64,000 bases of DNA, from NCBI GenBank assembly GCA_009809945.1, contig WTPW01002569.1:1-64000 (forward strand), read 5' to 3'. Below, piece by piece: positions 1-11,089 of the stretch. Source of the stretch: Gigaspora margarita. Its lineage: Eukaryota > Glomeromycota > Glomeromycetes > Diversisporales > Gigasporaceae. Numbering within the stretch: position 1 is the first letter of the stretch; the number at the start of each line of letters is the position of its first letter. Below the pieces are notes generated by a model, which saw only the letters and a program-made list of their open reading frames with translations, did no database searches and was not told the origin of the DNA. The translations under genes were made by a program, and so were the position numbers.

Positions 1-1870
1 CGTTACCGATTCTCTTTTCAGCTATGAAGATTCGACGGGTTTTCCCTCTTTATGAAGGCATCATAGGTGTCCATTTCGTTTGCTGTTGTGATGAATGAAT
101 GTCGCTATGGTGGAAAATGTGATTATGTATATTAGAGCCAATAAGGGTAGCAGGCCNTTATCCCATATGTTTTTCAGATTTGTAAATAAAGTCATTCATT
201 TTTTTTTGTATAAAGTCAGCTGATTGAGCAATAATAATGGTATAAAAGATGAGTAGACATTAACACTAATATATATGTACTGATCTACTCACCCGTACGT
301 ATAGAAATTATCGATCACCTTATATCATACTTGTGATTATCTCATTAGTGTTACGAAATCATCTTTGTTATTGGTGTTTCGTAGTCACCTGTGCAGTGAT
401 CACATATGTACGTATGTATATGATTGTTAAATAAGTAGTTGCGCAACGCAATTTCGCAAACCAGGAGCGAGGGAAATATGTAATTTAAAATAAACTTTGA
501 AATTGTGTTAGACTTATATCTGTTATAGATACTTTGACGATTATATTTTGGCATTGAATTTTGATATTAAAGCTCTAAAATATCTCAACAATCTCATATT
601 AAAAATCAGTGCCTAAATACTACCAGCTGACTGATAGTCAGGCCTGGAGACACAGGCATAATTTTATGAGTTGTATATTAATAATTATTATAAGTTTAAA
701 GCGCAATTAATTTATATCACCTATTAAATAAATATAATAAACAACGAAATATTAAATTAATGTTATTTAAATACATTAAATTTATGATCTAGGCAAGTAA
801 TGCTTAGTTAGTATTTATTAATGACATCAATGATGATAAATTTAAGTGGTTCTTTTAATGTTGCATGTTTCATTTTTTTCAATTTACATGAAATGCTTAT
901 ATTTACCCATTTTTACTCAATTTTAAGATATATCATCTATTGTAGTAGAGTTAGATCCGTTATCGTTTTCATAATAAATTTAACGAATATCCGATGGATT
1001 TTACTATATTTAGTAACAATTCCAAGCTCTAGATGGGCAATTTGCAGATTTATCCAATGTTCCGCAAGGTAGAGGTGAACAATCTACATCTTCTTCAAAT
1101 GTCCAATGCATGTTACGTGTGATGTAAACAGTGTTTAAAATAGAAATTTTAATTTACCGGTACATGCACCTGTTATATAAAAAAATACCGGTTCAAAAAA
1201 AAAAAAACCTGCATTAGTAGAAAATTATCATCAGATCATTGGGGGCACATAGATGCACGCACCGGTTACTTCAAAAAATTCCGGATCATGTACCGTTTGT
1301 TGCACCGGCCCAATTTTAAAATACCGGTATATGCAATATAAAAAACGGTAGATCCGGATTTTTATCATGCTATTTTATACACTGGATGTAAAAAGTAGAT
1401 TAGCTGTGTCAAATGAATATAACAGGCATAAAAGTTTTAGCCAATCATCAGTGTTACATGAAAATCAATCATTCTAACAGCTCTTTATGATTAGCCTTAA
1501 ATGCATTATAACAGCTCATTAGGCAACGCAACGTTAATTTATCGTTTTGCATAACCCGTCGACTCAATTTTCAAAAAAAAATAATAATAATAAAAATAAA
1601 ATTTAAAAAAATCCAATTGTGCCAATTATTCTGTTTTTACTATTTAATCTTTTCTCCGGTGTCGCCCGATGTAACCTTAATTTCCGGAATTATCTGATAG
1701 ATCCTACAAAATTTTCTGATTCCATGTTATGCAAACCGAAAAATTAACTTTGCGTGGCCTTAGATGTGAACATGAGTTTATTTATTAAGTAGATTAAAAA
1801 AAAAATCCGACCCGTCGACTGAAATTTTGGAACACCATGTTATACAAAACGAAAAATTAACTTTGCCTTA
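1..1870. other. Non-coding AT-rich stretch
   Basis: No convincing gene. The first 50 bases have a short open frame that could be the end of a gene entering from the left edge, but it is too short to judge. At 1141-1350 the hexamer ACCGGT or close variants recur about six times (TACCGGTACATGCACC type). At 1545-1860 the motif ACCCGTCGACT with AACGAAAAATTAACTTTGC downstream appears in two or three degenerate copies, so part of this stretch is an old local duplication. One base (157) is an N. Confidence 0.5.
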
Positions 1871-1879
1871 TATTTAACG

Positions 1880-2050
1880 TTAAATAATCATTCCGACAAC
1901 TCTTTGTGTTAGTGTTAAATAATCATTCTAATAGTTTTTAAGATTAGGCTTAAATAATCATTCTAACAGTTTTTTAGTTAGCAACAAATAATCATCCTAA
2001 TGGTTCTTTATTGTTTATGCTATAAAACCATTTTAACAAGCTTTTTAGGT
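1880..2050. repeat. Degenerate ~36-bp tandem repeat
   Basis: Four units built on AAATAATCATTCTAACAG start near 1883, 1918, 1954 and 1988, giving a period of about 36 bp. Related single units lie upstream near 1466 and 1500. Units differ by several substitutions, so the array is old. No coding role is visible. Confidence 0.7.
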
Positions 2051-2083
2051 TAATCACTTAGTGTTTGGATTGTGATAGTACCA

Positions 2084-2147
2084 GAACGGAGTTTTCCGTA
2101 AGTGAAAACGAATACTAGGAACGGAGTTTTCCGTAAGTGAAAACGAA
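2084..2147. repeat. 29-bp direct repeat, two copies
   Basis: The 29-bp segment starting GAACGGAGTTTTCCGTAAGT occurs at 2084-2112 and again at 2119-2147 with no visible difference. The period is 35 bp. The core CGGA-GTTT-TCCG is a small inverted repeat. The identity suggests a recent duplication. Confidence 0.85.
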
Positions 2148-2399
2148 GAGTATGGTTTACATGAATGTGAATTGACGTTTCCACAAAATCTTGCATTTGG
2201 TTGGATACCACAATTGGCTGTGATCTCTAAATATATAAACACGGGTAATTTCGATTTGGTAATTGCCTGTTTAAGACGCTGCCATGTGACTGTATGTAAT
2301 GAGTTTATGGCTAATCGAAATGTTATTACGGTTATATGCATGCCACGTATTCACATCTGTTTGGATGACCGATTGGCTATGCTTTTTAAATTTACTTGA
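2106..2399 (+). CDS. Possible ORF fragment of unknown function
   Basis: An open frame of about 97 codons ends at TGA near 2397. It has no ATG start near its 5' end and overlaps the second copy of the 29-bp direct repeat. The predicted peptide has a balanced composition unlike the surrounding Lys/Asn/Ile-rich junk, for example FGWIPQLAVISKYI and HICLDDRLAMLF, and the local GC content is higher than in the flanks. I do not recognise a family. It could be an exon of a decayed gene or chance open frame; no splice sites were found that extend it. Confidence 0.25.
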   Translation, partial: KRILGTEFSVSENEEYGLHECELTFPQNLAFGWIPQLAVISKYINTGNFDLVIACLRRCHVTVCNEFMANRNVITVICMPRIHICLDDRLAMLFKFT

Positions 2400-3163
2400 A
2401 TATGGCAAATGTGAATAAGTTTGAAAATCGAATACCTAATGTGACTGATGTAACCAATGCCATATTGACGTTTCTATTGGATCGCGTTTGCGTTGTGTTA
2501 TGTTTAGATTGATACAATCGCTAACTTTATTTATAAAATTATAAACTTTTTCATGCGGATTTACTATCCGATTGATAGATTACGGTACAGAATATTAAAC
2601 ATTTTGATTATATTACTTTTGCTATTCATATTAGTATATTACGTCCGTCTATTATAGTTTTATAGACAACACAATAATGTTATCCATGTTAAGAACACAT
2701 TAGTTGTTGATTAAATTGTGTAATAATATTATTTATGTTATGATAGTTGATAACGCATTAGTTGTTGATTAAATCGTAAAATATGTGCATATATGTTTTC
2801 AAAGTAAACTTAAAGTTGTCCACTTAGTATTTGCATATGTTATCATGATGTTTACGTGTAATTTGTAGGATTGGTAATAGTAACGTGGTGTTGTGTCTTT
2901 AAAAATGGATATTTATAGAAACATGATTCAACGAATTTTAATACGGTTACCATATATTATGATTAAGACCAGGGAGAAATTAGAAAGGAAAAAAATCGTT
3001 TCTATATGATTATTCATTATTTATCTAAAAATATCATTTAAACTCAACACTATTAGATGCCACTTTAACTATAATTTCTAAATCGGTAAATGCAACAACC
3101 AATAATATTATTTTATAATTAAAAAAGGCAATGTTGAACTATTCAATAAGCAAAGCTACCTGT
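2400..3163. other. Non-coding AT-rich stretch
   Basis: No gene seen. A short phrase, CATTAGTTGTTGATTAAAT, is repeated about 58 bp apart near 2698 and 2756, each time following a GTTAT-rich segment. Confidence 0.5.
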
Positions 3164-3171
3164 CTCCCCAC

Positions 3172-4382
3172 TAGGGATGGAAAAAACATGTTTTTTATTT
3201 TTTTGTGTTTTAATACATGTTTTAAAACATGTTTTAAAAACTTTTTGTGTTTTTTATATAAAAATGTTGAATCTGATGTTGCAATTGATCCAAGTTGCTA
3301 TTTTAGATGAATAAAGTAGCATATGACTAATATTAAGCTCTAAAATTGAATCTTCATGTATGTATATAATTCTAACCAGGTAATATTATATATTTAAAGT
3401 AGTGTTTCGATCCGCAATCTGACTAATTCGGATTGATCCGATAATTCGGATTAGATGCGGATATCCATATCCGTCAATTTAATACGGATAGATCCCTAAT
3501 GCATTTCGGATAAAGGATAAGGATTATCCGGATAATAATCCTACTTATATATGCTTTCATTATTGGCGAATAACTACCAAACTATTCGAAAGCACTTAAA
3601 AAAATAGCTGTTCACTTCACATTCGGATGCTATAAATGTATCACGGATAACAACCCTTATACTCATCCTATAATATAACCCAATATGAGTAAATAAATAA
3701 ACTGAACAAACAAAACTCGAGATTCGAGTTTTGTAATAATAATAAAAATAAAAATAATAAAAATAATTAAGTAATTTATTTCTAATTATTACAAAACTCG
3801 AATCTCAAGCTATGTTTATTTATTTTATTTTTTTGTTTAAATCAAACTAATTAAAAATGATGAAATTTTACATAATAAACATTATTCTTACCTGATAGCC
3901 TCTAACATTAAGGCCCTAACCTTGTCTAACGCACTTAGTTTATTTACAAAATCGGTTTGCGCAAATAAGTAAAATGCCGTACACATGTTTGGAATGAAGC
4001 CTAATTTAAAACCGGTTCCAATCCGAATAGATCAAAACACTAATCGTAACACTACTTTTGAAGAATATTTCTATAATTGAATTCGAATTAATTCGAATTA
4101 CTAATCCGAATTAAAAATTTGAATTATAATCGAATCTGTTAAAGCAATCCGAATTCAATCCCAGATAGCCTTTTTAAAATAGGATCAAACTACTAATTTA
4201 AAGTAGCAACTTCAGATAGGTAGCTACTTTAGATGTGATATAATCATGTGATTAAATTCTACAATCTGATTGGTCAATAGATAAATATTTGATTTTAATT
4301 GATTTTTATTAAAAAATTAAATAATTTAAAACATTTAAAACATGTTTTAAAACATGATGTTTTAAAACATTTGCCATTCCTA
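3172..4382. mobile_element. Non-autonomous hAT element, 1211 bp
   Basis: Terminal inverted repeats TAGGGATGG (3172-3180) and CCATTCCTA (4374-4382) are flanked by a perfect 8-bp duplication CTCCCCAC (3164-3171 and 4383-4390). An 8-bp target and TAGGG-type ends are hallmarks of hAT transposons. Just inside each end is a palindromic block of AAAACATGTTTTAAAACATG type. No transposase frame is present. The middle holds inverted repeats (3396-3406 against 4048-4058) and many CGGAT/ATTCGGAT motifs, probably an older nested element. A strong stem-loop is formed by 3711-3740 and 3784-3810. Confidence 0.9.
3396..4058. repeat. Inverted-repeat block inside the hAT element
   Basis: AAAGTAGTGTT at 3396-3406 is matched by its reverse complement at 4048-4058, and similarity continues inward (GATTCGGATTG-like). 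It also contains a hairpin centred near 3760 with ACTCGAGATTCGAGTTTTGT in one arm. It may be a MITE nested in the hAT element; no clean target duplication was found. Confidence 0.5.
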
Positions 4383-4390
4383 CTCCCCAC

Positions 4391-4795
4391 TCTTTCTTGT
4401 CTATATCTTAGCTATTAATATGTACTTTTACTTCTATTATTGTTCTACAATATTTCCACTTCTTTTTTTATATCACAAAATATAAGCACACAATAATTAA
4501 CAAACACGATTCATTCAAAAAAATTCTACATACTAAATAGATGAAAAACCAATCATTTACTCAAGAAATTTTCCATTCCTGTTTTAGCGCAACTGCATTG
4601 CACAGCTATCTTATTGAATATGGCTCATGATTCGTAAGAAATTTGATTAAATATTAGAAGCTTTCATCAACAAAAGGCGAAGTTTGATTGATGGGTGCCA
4701 CTATAAAGAGCCCTAAATATTTTTTTTCAAAACTCTTTATATAAGATAGTATCACAATTCGAAATTATGATATTAGAGATTCGAATTTCCAGATA
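4391..4795. other. Non-coding stretch
   Basis: Only AT-rich DNA is seen between two transposon insertions. No open frame, repeat or RNA gene could be supported. Confidence 0.5.
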
Positions 4796-5086
4796 GGGGG
4801 ATGGCTAAAGCCATGTACCCATGTAATTTTTTGAAATTTTAATTAAAATTAGGGTTAGGGCCTATTTAGCATTAGAGTGGGTTTGGGTTAGAGTGACATA
4901 TAGGTAAAATCTCCTTCCTGACATTTTTTATTAATCGCTCAAGACAGGTTTGGACTACCGTTTTTATGTTGCATTTTTTTTGTTTTTCGTCTTCTTCGGG
5001 CTGATCCGGGTAAACAAAATTTCGCGATTCCAGTTGGTTGATTTACACAAAAATGTCACGTGGGTACATGGCTTTAGACGAACCCC
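4796..5086 (+). mobile_element. GGGG-ended MITE, copy 1 (~291 bp)
   Basis: The left end GGGGATGGCTAAAGCCATGT and the right end ACATGGCTTTAGACGAACCCC are inverted repeats that share GTCTAAAGCCATGTACCCACGTGA. The core carries a telomere-like AGGGTTAGGG at 4851-4860. A second copy in opposite orientation is at 10306-10599. The flanks read AGATA and AGATT, so the target duplication is unclear. The superfamily is not assigned. GGGG ends with possible 8-bp duplication (copy 2) would suit a Mutator- or Merlin-like group, but this is a guess. Confidence 0.8.
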
Positions 5087-6430
5087 AGATTAGTTTACCC
5101 CTATTTGTTAATAGATTATATTCTCTTTATTTAGTATAGATAACTTCATTTCTATTTTTGTATAATTCATTAAATGTTAGTCAAAATCTATGTAAACTTG
5201 ATGATTGACATATAATCACCCCTTTTTGTAAAATCTTCATAACACGTTAACGTATACGTACAGATTACGACCATTCTCGATAGCACGTCAACGTGTTAGC
5301 CTTAGATAGTACCATTGTTGAATAGCACGTAGCGTGTTAAGTAATACGTTAACGTACCAAACAACACATTAACGTGTCGTATATTAAATTCAAATGTATA
5401 TAAACGAATGAATTTGACTTCAATAAAGAGAGGTAGAGAAGTTTCTTCTGATTTTACTTTATTGAAACATAAAGGAAGTAAGCTAGGGTAGTGCTGAAGA
5501 GACCTTTATTCAGGTAAATCAGAAACTTATCTTTCCAGTAACTATTAGAGTTAAATTGGTTAAACGTATATGCTCTCCCACCTTAATAGTTACAATAGAA
5601 TCAATTTAGGAGCGTAAAATTCATTATAATAAAATTTTTATAAAGTAATTGGTGTAACACATAATGCAACCAAGTATGGTATATCAAAAAGTAAATTGCA
5701 GCTCTAAGTCATGATTTACAATTCGCCATGTTCAAGGAAATTTGAACATGTTACACTTAGTGAGTGCAAAAATTCCTAACGTTAAATGCTATGTGAAAAT
5801 ATACATAATATGAATATGTATATATATATTTTTGATTTTCCCTTTTTGGCACAATTGCCTCAGGACGCCATTGGCATTCTATGTATTTATTTATTGTAGG
5901 CAAATTTGTCGTATTTAACACTTAGACAAGCATTTAATTTTTTGTTTATTTTATCTATTTTATTTTACTTTTTATTTTAAATCCAATTATTTTTTTTTAT
6001 TAACCAGTAAATGCCTACCAAATTTAAATATCATTTCTTAATTTATAAATGGCCATTATCTATTTTCAGCCTGAATGAAATCCAAAAGCAGATAACAGTT
6101 CGCCACATGTCAATAATTGATATAAATTTAAATGATGTACGTACGTAAAACATTTACACAAGAAGGAATGGTTTTCATATGCAATTTTCTTTGTGTTCTG
6201 CTTAGATGATTACACAATTCATAAATTACTGTATTATCGCGAAATAGCACTCAGATGTTATTCAGCATAGTGAAACTCATATCTGATTGATTCCAAAATA
6301 ATTGTTGCACACACTATTTATATGTGCAATTGAAAATTTGATATGCGATTGTTGTCTAAAAAACGGCAATTTCAGCATCAACTTAACTATAATAAGTTAA
6401 ACTCAAGGTACTCCCATTTATAAGTAAAAT
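5087..6430. other. Non-coding; cluster of ACGTTAACGT motifs at 5235-5385
   Basis: No gene seen. Between 5235 and 5385 the palindromic core GTTAACGT or CACGTNNACGTG-like variants occurs about six times (for example ACACGTTAACGTATACGT, AATACGTTAACGTACC, ACACATTAACGTGTCG). From 5400 on the DNA is plain AT-rich with a microsatellite TATATATATA near 5818. Confidence 0.5.
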
Positions 6431-6599
6431 TTCTTCGTTTGGAGTAGAGTTCTGAACCAGGTTATAGTAAACCGGGTCATCCGGGTCAAAAGGGTGACCT
6501 GGATCACTGATTTGAAACCAGTCAAATCGGTTGGTATGTTAATTCATTTTGAATAATTTGTTCTGTATGTTAAGTTATGTCACTTCATTTAATACATTA

Positions 6600-8375
6600 G
6601 CGAATTTATATTATGAAATCTTTCGAAAGATCTTGCGCACATGCGAAATCTTTCGAAAGATCTTGCATATCGCAATATATTTCGAAAGTGGATTCGAAAT
6701 ATTTTTCGAAATATTTTAGTTCGAAATAATTTGAAATAATTCAAAATATTTTAGACCGAAAAACCAAGCTGGATCAGTTGATCTGTAACCTGGGTCATAC
6801 CAAGGGCGCATTTGACTATATTTTCGAAATACATCGATATGTATTGAAATTAATCTACAAATTTTGTATTACATGATCAGATTAGATCTTTGTTTATAAA
6901 TTAGATCTTCTACATTGTTCTTTTTGTTTCCTTTGTTTTTTTACTTTTGTTTTGTTTTTTTTTGGGATTTCGCTTTATTTTTTTTTGGGTTTCGCTTTGT
7001 TTTTTTTTTTAAATTTTTTTTACATTTTACAAAAAAGAATAAGCGCAAGTCTACGCAAGTTTTTGAAAGATTTCGCAAGTTTTTGAAAGGTTTCACTATT
7101 TATTTTTTCGTTTGATATTTTTTGTTTTTTGTTTTTGTTTTGTTTTTTTTAATTAACTTATTTTATTCTGGCACTTTGCGAGAAAACTCTTACTTCCTTG
7201 GCATTTTACAAGAGAACAACCTGAAGTTTTTCGCCATTTTGCGAACATTGACCTGGTTTTCAGCAACTTCAAAATTTGTAAGAACACGAACTCTCGCTTT
7301 AGAGAAATGGAGATTCAGTTTTCTTTGTTTTTTTATTCAGAACACCGACACTTTTGAGAAATAGTTTTTTTTTATTTTTTTACTTCTCTGCTATTTTTAG
7401 AAAAAAAGCGCAAGTTTTCGCAAGTTTTCGGTGCCTTTGGTCATCGTTTGGTGGTGCCTTTGGTTGTCTACTTATGTGTACTTACGTTTTAGTTTGGTGG
7501 TATTTTGAGTCGTAGTCTGGTGGTCTTTTTGGGCGTTGTTTGGTGGTGTCTTTGGTCGTATCTTTGGTCATCGTTTGGTAGTGCTTTTGGTCATGTCTTT
7601 GGTCATCATTTGGTAGTGCCTACAAGTTTTCAAAAGTTTTTGAGCAAAACAAAGAAATAGCCGAAACAAATACAATAGTTAAAACAAAGAAGCCAAATAA
7701 TAGCTAATTGGGGGTGAGCGAAAATAATCATGTAGGGCTAGTTTTTTTATAGAATTCTTTATTTTTTTTCATTTTTGTTTTTTTTTGGTTTTATTTTTTT
7801 TTGTCATTTTTTTTTTATTTTTTTTTTGTAAAGAATGTATACCGGTAATAAAATATATAATATTGAATAAAAATATATATTTAATTTACAATATAATATA
7901 TTAATAATAATAAATAAATAAATATAAAATTTTATATTAAATTGTGAAACCTTGCAAAATTATGCGAAAATGATCAAAAAATTTGATTATGTGAATATCG
8001 TTTATTTATTTTTTTAAAAAATTTTAAAATATTGTGAAATATTGTGAAATAATGTGAAATAATCTAATAACATGTGAAATATTGGAAATAATGCGAAATA
8101 ATCTGATGATATGTGAAATATTACCTCCTGTGACCCTGGAGGGGAGTAATTAGATAGGGGTTGCATTTTTTTATTTGCACTATTTCGCAATATATTTCAA
8201 AATATTTCACAATTATTTCGAAATATTTCGCAATATATTTCGAAATCTTTCAAAAAAAAATCTTTTGAAAGATTGCAAATCTTTCGAAAGATTTAGCATC
8301 AATCGCAATTCTTTCGAAAGATTTCAGCATGCAATTTCTTTCGAAAGATTTTGTATATTTATTTTGCTGATATAG
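6600..8375. repeat. TTTCGAAA palindrome clusters around a T-rich block
   Basis: Two clusters of the self-complementary motif CTTTCGAAAG and TTTCGAAAT (6610-6720 and 8180-8350) flank about 1.5 kb of T-rich and repetitive DNA. The motif occurs roughly a dozen times. Open frames here read as Phe-rich low-complexity peptide and are not genes. The arrangement may be a large degenerate inverted-repeat element, but I could not find its ends. Confidence 0.5.
7429..7620. repeat. Minisatellite of GTTTGGTGGTGCCTTTGGTC type
   Basis: About six imperfect copies of TTTGGTCATCGTTTGGTGGT follow one another with variable spacing of 24-40 bp. No reading frame persists through them. Confidence 0.6.
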
Positions 8376-8790
8376 CAAAGCCTATTTTATTGCTATTTGA
8401 CTTGAAACTTTATTTTGAAGATTGACTGAGAGTACATAACTTATTAACATTTGCCTTAACAAAAACGAATACCTTCACAGGATAATTACTTTGTTGTTTC
8501 ACCTTATTGATATTAGATATAGAGATTTTGCAATTTCACAAAGTTTGAGCACATGATTTCATTTAGTTTGCTTTATCTCTACAAACTTACAGATAAAATT
8601 ACTGTTTTTTAACTTTTAAAACTGCAACTTGTCAAATTTCTAGTCAATTATATTAAAGCACAAACATCCGTCTGTCATGTTATTGACCAATCAAAAAATT
8701 CAACATAGAATTTTCAGTTTCCTAAAATATGTGTTAATTGTGCTTAGCCAATCACTATTGTGTGTTACATAACCACATATGTATATATAT
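8376..8790. other. Non-coding stretch
   Basis: AT-rich DNA without a supportable feature. Confidence 0.5.
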
Positions 8791-9163
8791 GGAGCCTGTC
8801 AATTAAAACACGGCTTATGGCATTTTTTGCAAAAATGAGTTAACAATACTATCAAATAAAGCATGCTTTTGATTATATAATTCAACATTTAAAGCATCGA
8901 TTTACATAATAAAATTTTTGTCGATGCCTATTTTTCTAAATGCTGTATGTAAATAGAAGCGATCTAAAAATAGATTTTAGAAATTATTTTGTTGATCCTT
9001 GCTGCATAGCCAAAGCAAAGAGCTTATATGACTGGCTAATTCATGTAGATCAAACAGGTTCTACTAATAATAGATCATCATTGTTGTTGTTACACTAAAT
9101 TTCAAATGTGATTTTCTCAAAATGGAAAAAAAGCCATAAGCCGTGTTTTAATTGACAGGCCCC
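8791..9163. mobile_element. MITE with CCTGTCAATTAAAACACGGC ends
   Basis: GGAGCCTGTCAATTAAAAC... at 8791 is mirrored by ...GTTTTAATTGACAGGCCCC ending at 9163; the shared arm is about 32 bp. No coding capacity. Flanks are ATATATAT on the left and CATATGAT on the right, so a short A/T-rich target duplication is possible but unresolved. The 31766-32429 MITE also starts with GGGG at an ATAT target and may be a distant relative. Confidence 0.8.
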
Positions 9164-9863
9164 CATATGATCATGTTAAAATTTTGTAAATATTTTAATT
9201 AGTACACTCAGGTGTATAAAACTTTATAAGACAAATCGTTCACTTTGGGACATGTATGAATAATATTTTTATAAACTTAGTATTTAGCTGTACCAAAATT
9301 ACATTGTTATACTTGTTTGTGTTATAAAAGAAAATAATAACATTCATATGCTTCATCAATTGTCATCAATCTTATTATTTGTCATAGGTTTCATCATTAG
9401 TCAATTTGTCATTCAGAAATTACTTGATGAAACATTTCATCATTCATTAATGATGAATGACAAATCATTTGTTAGGTGTCATTACTGATTAAACATGCAT
9501 ATTATTATAATGTTCTGTATCATTTCTGAATTTATATTGATTCTGAATTGGCATGTGTTCTTGAATTGTGAAATAATATTTGTCATTTTAGAATCAGTAT
9601 CCATTTACCAATTAATAAAAAAAAACAAAAAAGTGAAAATAATAATAATAATAAAGTATAAAAATTAAAAACATAAAAAATAATCAACTTAGGAAAAAAA
9701 AACTTCTTAAGGGTAGAGTTTACCCTATGTCGATCACTTGTAAAATCACTTGTACATCACATGATTTAATTGGCTAGTTTCATATTGTCACTTGCAAAAT
9801 TTATTATCACTCACAAATTTTATTAACTTAGTAAGTAAATTTTTAATATACTAACTTAGTTAA
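9164..9863. other. Non-coding; TCATCAATT/TTGTCAT repeats at 9350-9490
   Basis: No gene seen. At 9350-9490 short phrases TTTCATCATT, TTGTCAT and ATGATGAATGACAAAT recur in both orientations and can fold back on themselves. Confidence 0.45.
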
Positions 9864-9865
9864 TA

Positions 9866-10980
9866 CAGTGGCCTACCATATTATTGTGGACACTTTTTAA
9901 AAATTTATACAGAGCTAAATATTTAAGATATTAAGCTAAAAAATTAAATTATAAATGCTTTAAATCTATATCTTTTAAATAAAAAAAAGTTTATAAGATT
10001 TTATGCTACAGTTTTTAAAATAATTAAGTTTAAGTAAAATATTAGATTTTTACATTTGACCGATTTTTATTGTTGTACAAAATTAATTAAAATAATAACT
10101 GTATAGCAAAAATTAATTTTTTATTAAGCTAATTGGATTTCAAAAATAAGTAAAAATTATTCAGTATGACAAATTACATATAATCTCAAATTTTTATAAA
10201 ATTTTAAAAAATTTTAAGGTAGTTATTATTTCTAAATATAGTAATACAATTATTAATTCAAAACTATATCAATTACCAAATATAGTAATTTAATTACTAT
10301 ATATAGGGGTCGTCTAAAGCCATGTACCCACGTGACATTTTTGTGTAAATCAACCAACCGGAGTCACAAAATTTTGTTTACACAGATCAGCCCGAAGAAG
10401 ACAAAAGACAAAAAAATGCAAGAACATAAAAACGGCAGTTCAAACCTATCTTGGGCCATTAATAAAAAATGTCGGGAAGGCAATTTTACCTATATATCTG
10501 CCCTAACCCTAACCCCGACCCTAATGCTAAACAGGCTCTAACCCTAATTTTAACTAAATTTTCAAAAAATCACGTGGGTACATGGCTTTAGCAATCCCCT
10601 ATATATAGTAATTAAATAAAAAATTTTTTAAAAAATTATAAAATTTTTAAGATATGTGCAATTTGTTATAATAAATAACTTTATTTAAAAAAATTGCTAG
10701 TTTATTAATAAAAATTTTAAGTTTATATATTACTATATTTAGTAATTCTAGTTACTATGTAAACTATATTAAATTTTAGAAAATCATTCAATTGTAAAAA
10801 TTTAAAATTTTACTTAAACTTAATTATCTCAAAAACTGTAGCATAAAATTTTTTAAACTTTTTTTTATTTAAAAGTTATAGATTTAAAGAATTTCTAATT
10901 TAATTTTTAGCTTAATATCATAAATATTTAGCTCTGTATAAATTTTTAAAAAGTGTCCACAATAATATGGTAGGCCACTG
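9866..10980. mobile_element. Tc1/mariner fold-back element, 1115 bp
   Basis: CAGTGGCCTACCATATTATT at 9866 is matched by its reverse complement ending at 10980, with TA on both sides (9864-9865 and 10981-10982). TA targets and CAGT ends indicate the Tc1/mariner superfamily. The inverted arms are unusually long: most of 9866-10305 is the reverse complement of 10600-10980, so the element is nearly all stem. The centre is occupied by another MITE (10306-10599). No transposase is encoded. Confidence 0.9.
10306..10599 (-). mobile_element. GGGG-ended MITE, copy 2, nested in the fold-back
   Basis: Same family as 4796-5086, in reverse orientation: starts GGGGTCGTCTAAAGCCATGT and ends ATGGCTTTAGCAATCCCC. 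It sits at the apex of the mariner fold-back and is flanked by TATATATA on both sides (10298-10305 and 10600-10607), which is either an 8-bp target duplication or the palindromic loop of the host element. The core has CCCTAACCCTAAC near 10501. Confidence 0.85.
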
Positions 10981-11089
10981 TATGTTTTATTTTTGATGTT
11001 TTAAAAAACAAGTATTCAAAGACAGGTTTAGTAATATTTTATAATGTTATAATTATTTTTATGTAACTAATTTGTAGTGATTGTGTTGT

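Noticed and set aside
821-1072. 83-codon plus-strand frame
   Set aside because: Hydrophobic AT-driven composition, no homology recognised and no start context or neighbouring exon.
5400-5780. Possible LTR remnant
   Set aside because: A few AATAAA-like and TG/CA dinucleotides but no second copy, target duplication or primer-binding site.
6915-7364. Phe-rich open frames
   Set aside because: They come from T runs, have no complex composition or family match, and change length with each run.
10332-10541. Open frame in the GGGG-ended MITE
   Set aside because: It is created by the MITE's own repeats, and the other copy of the family does not keep it open.
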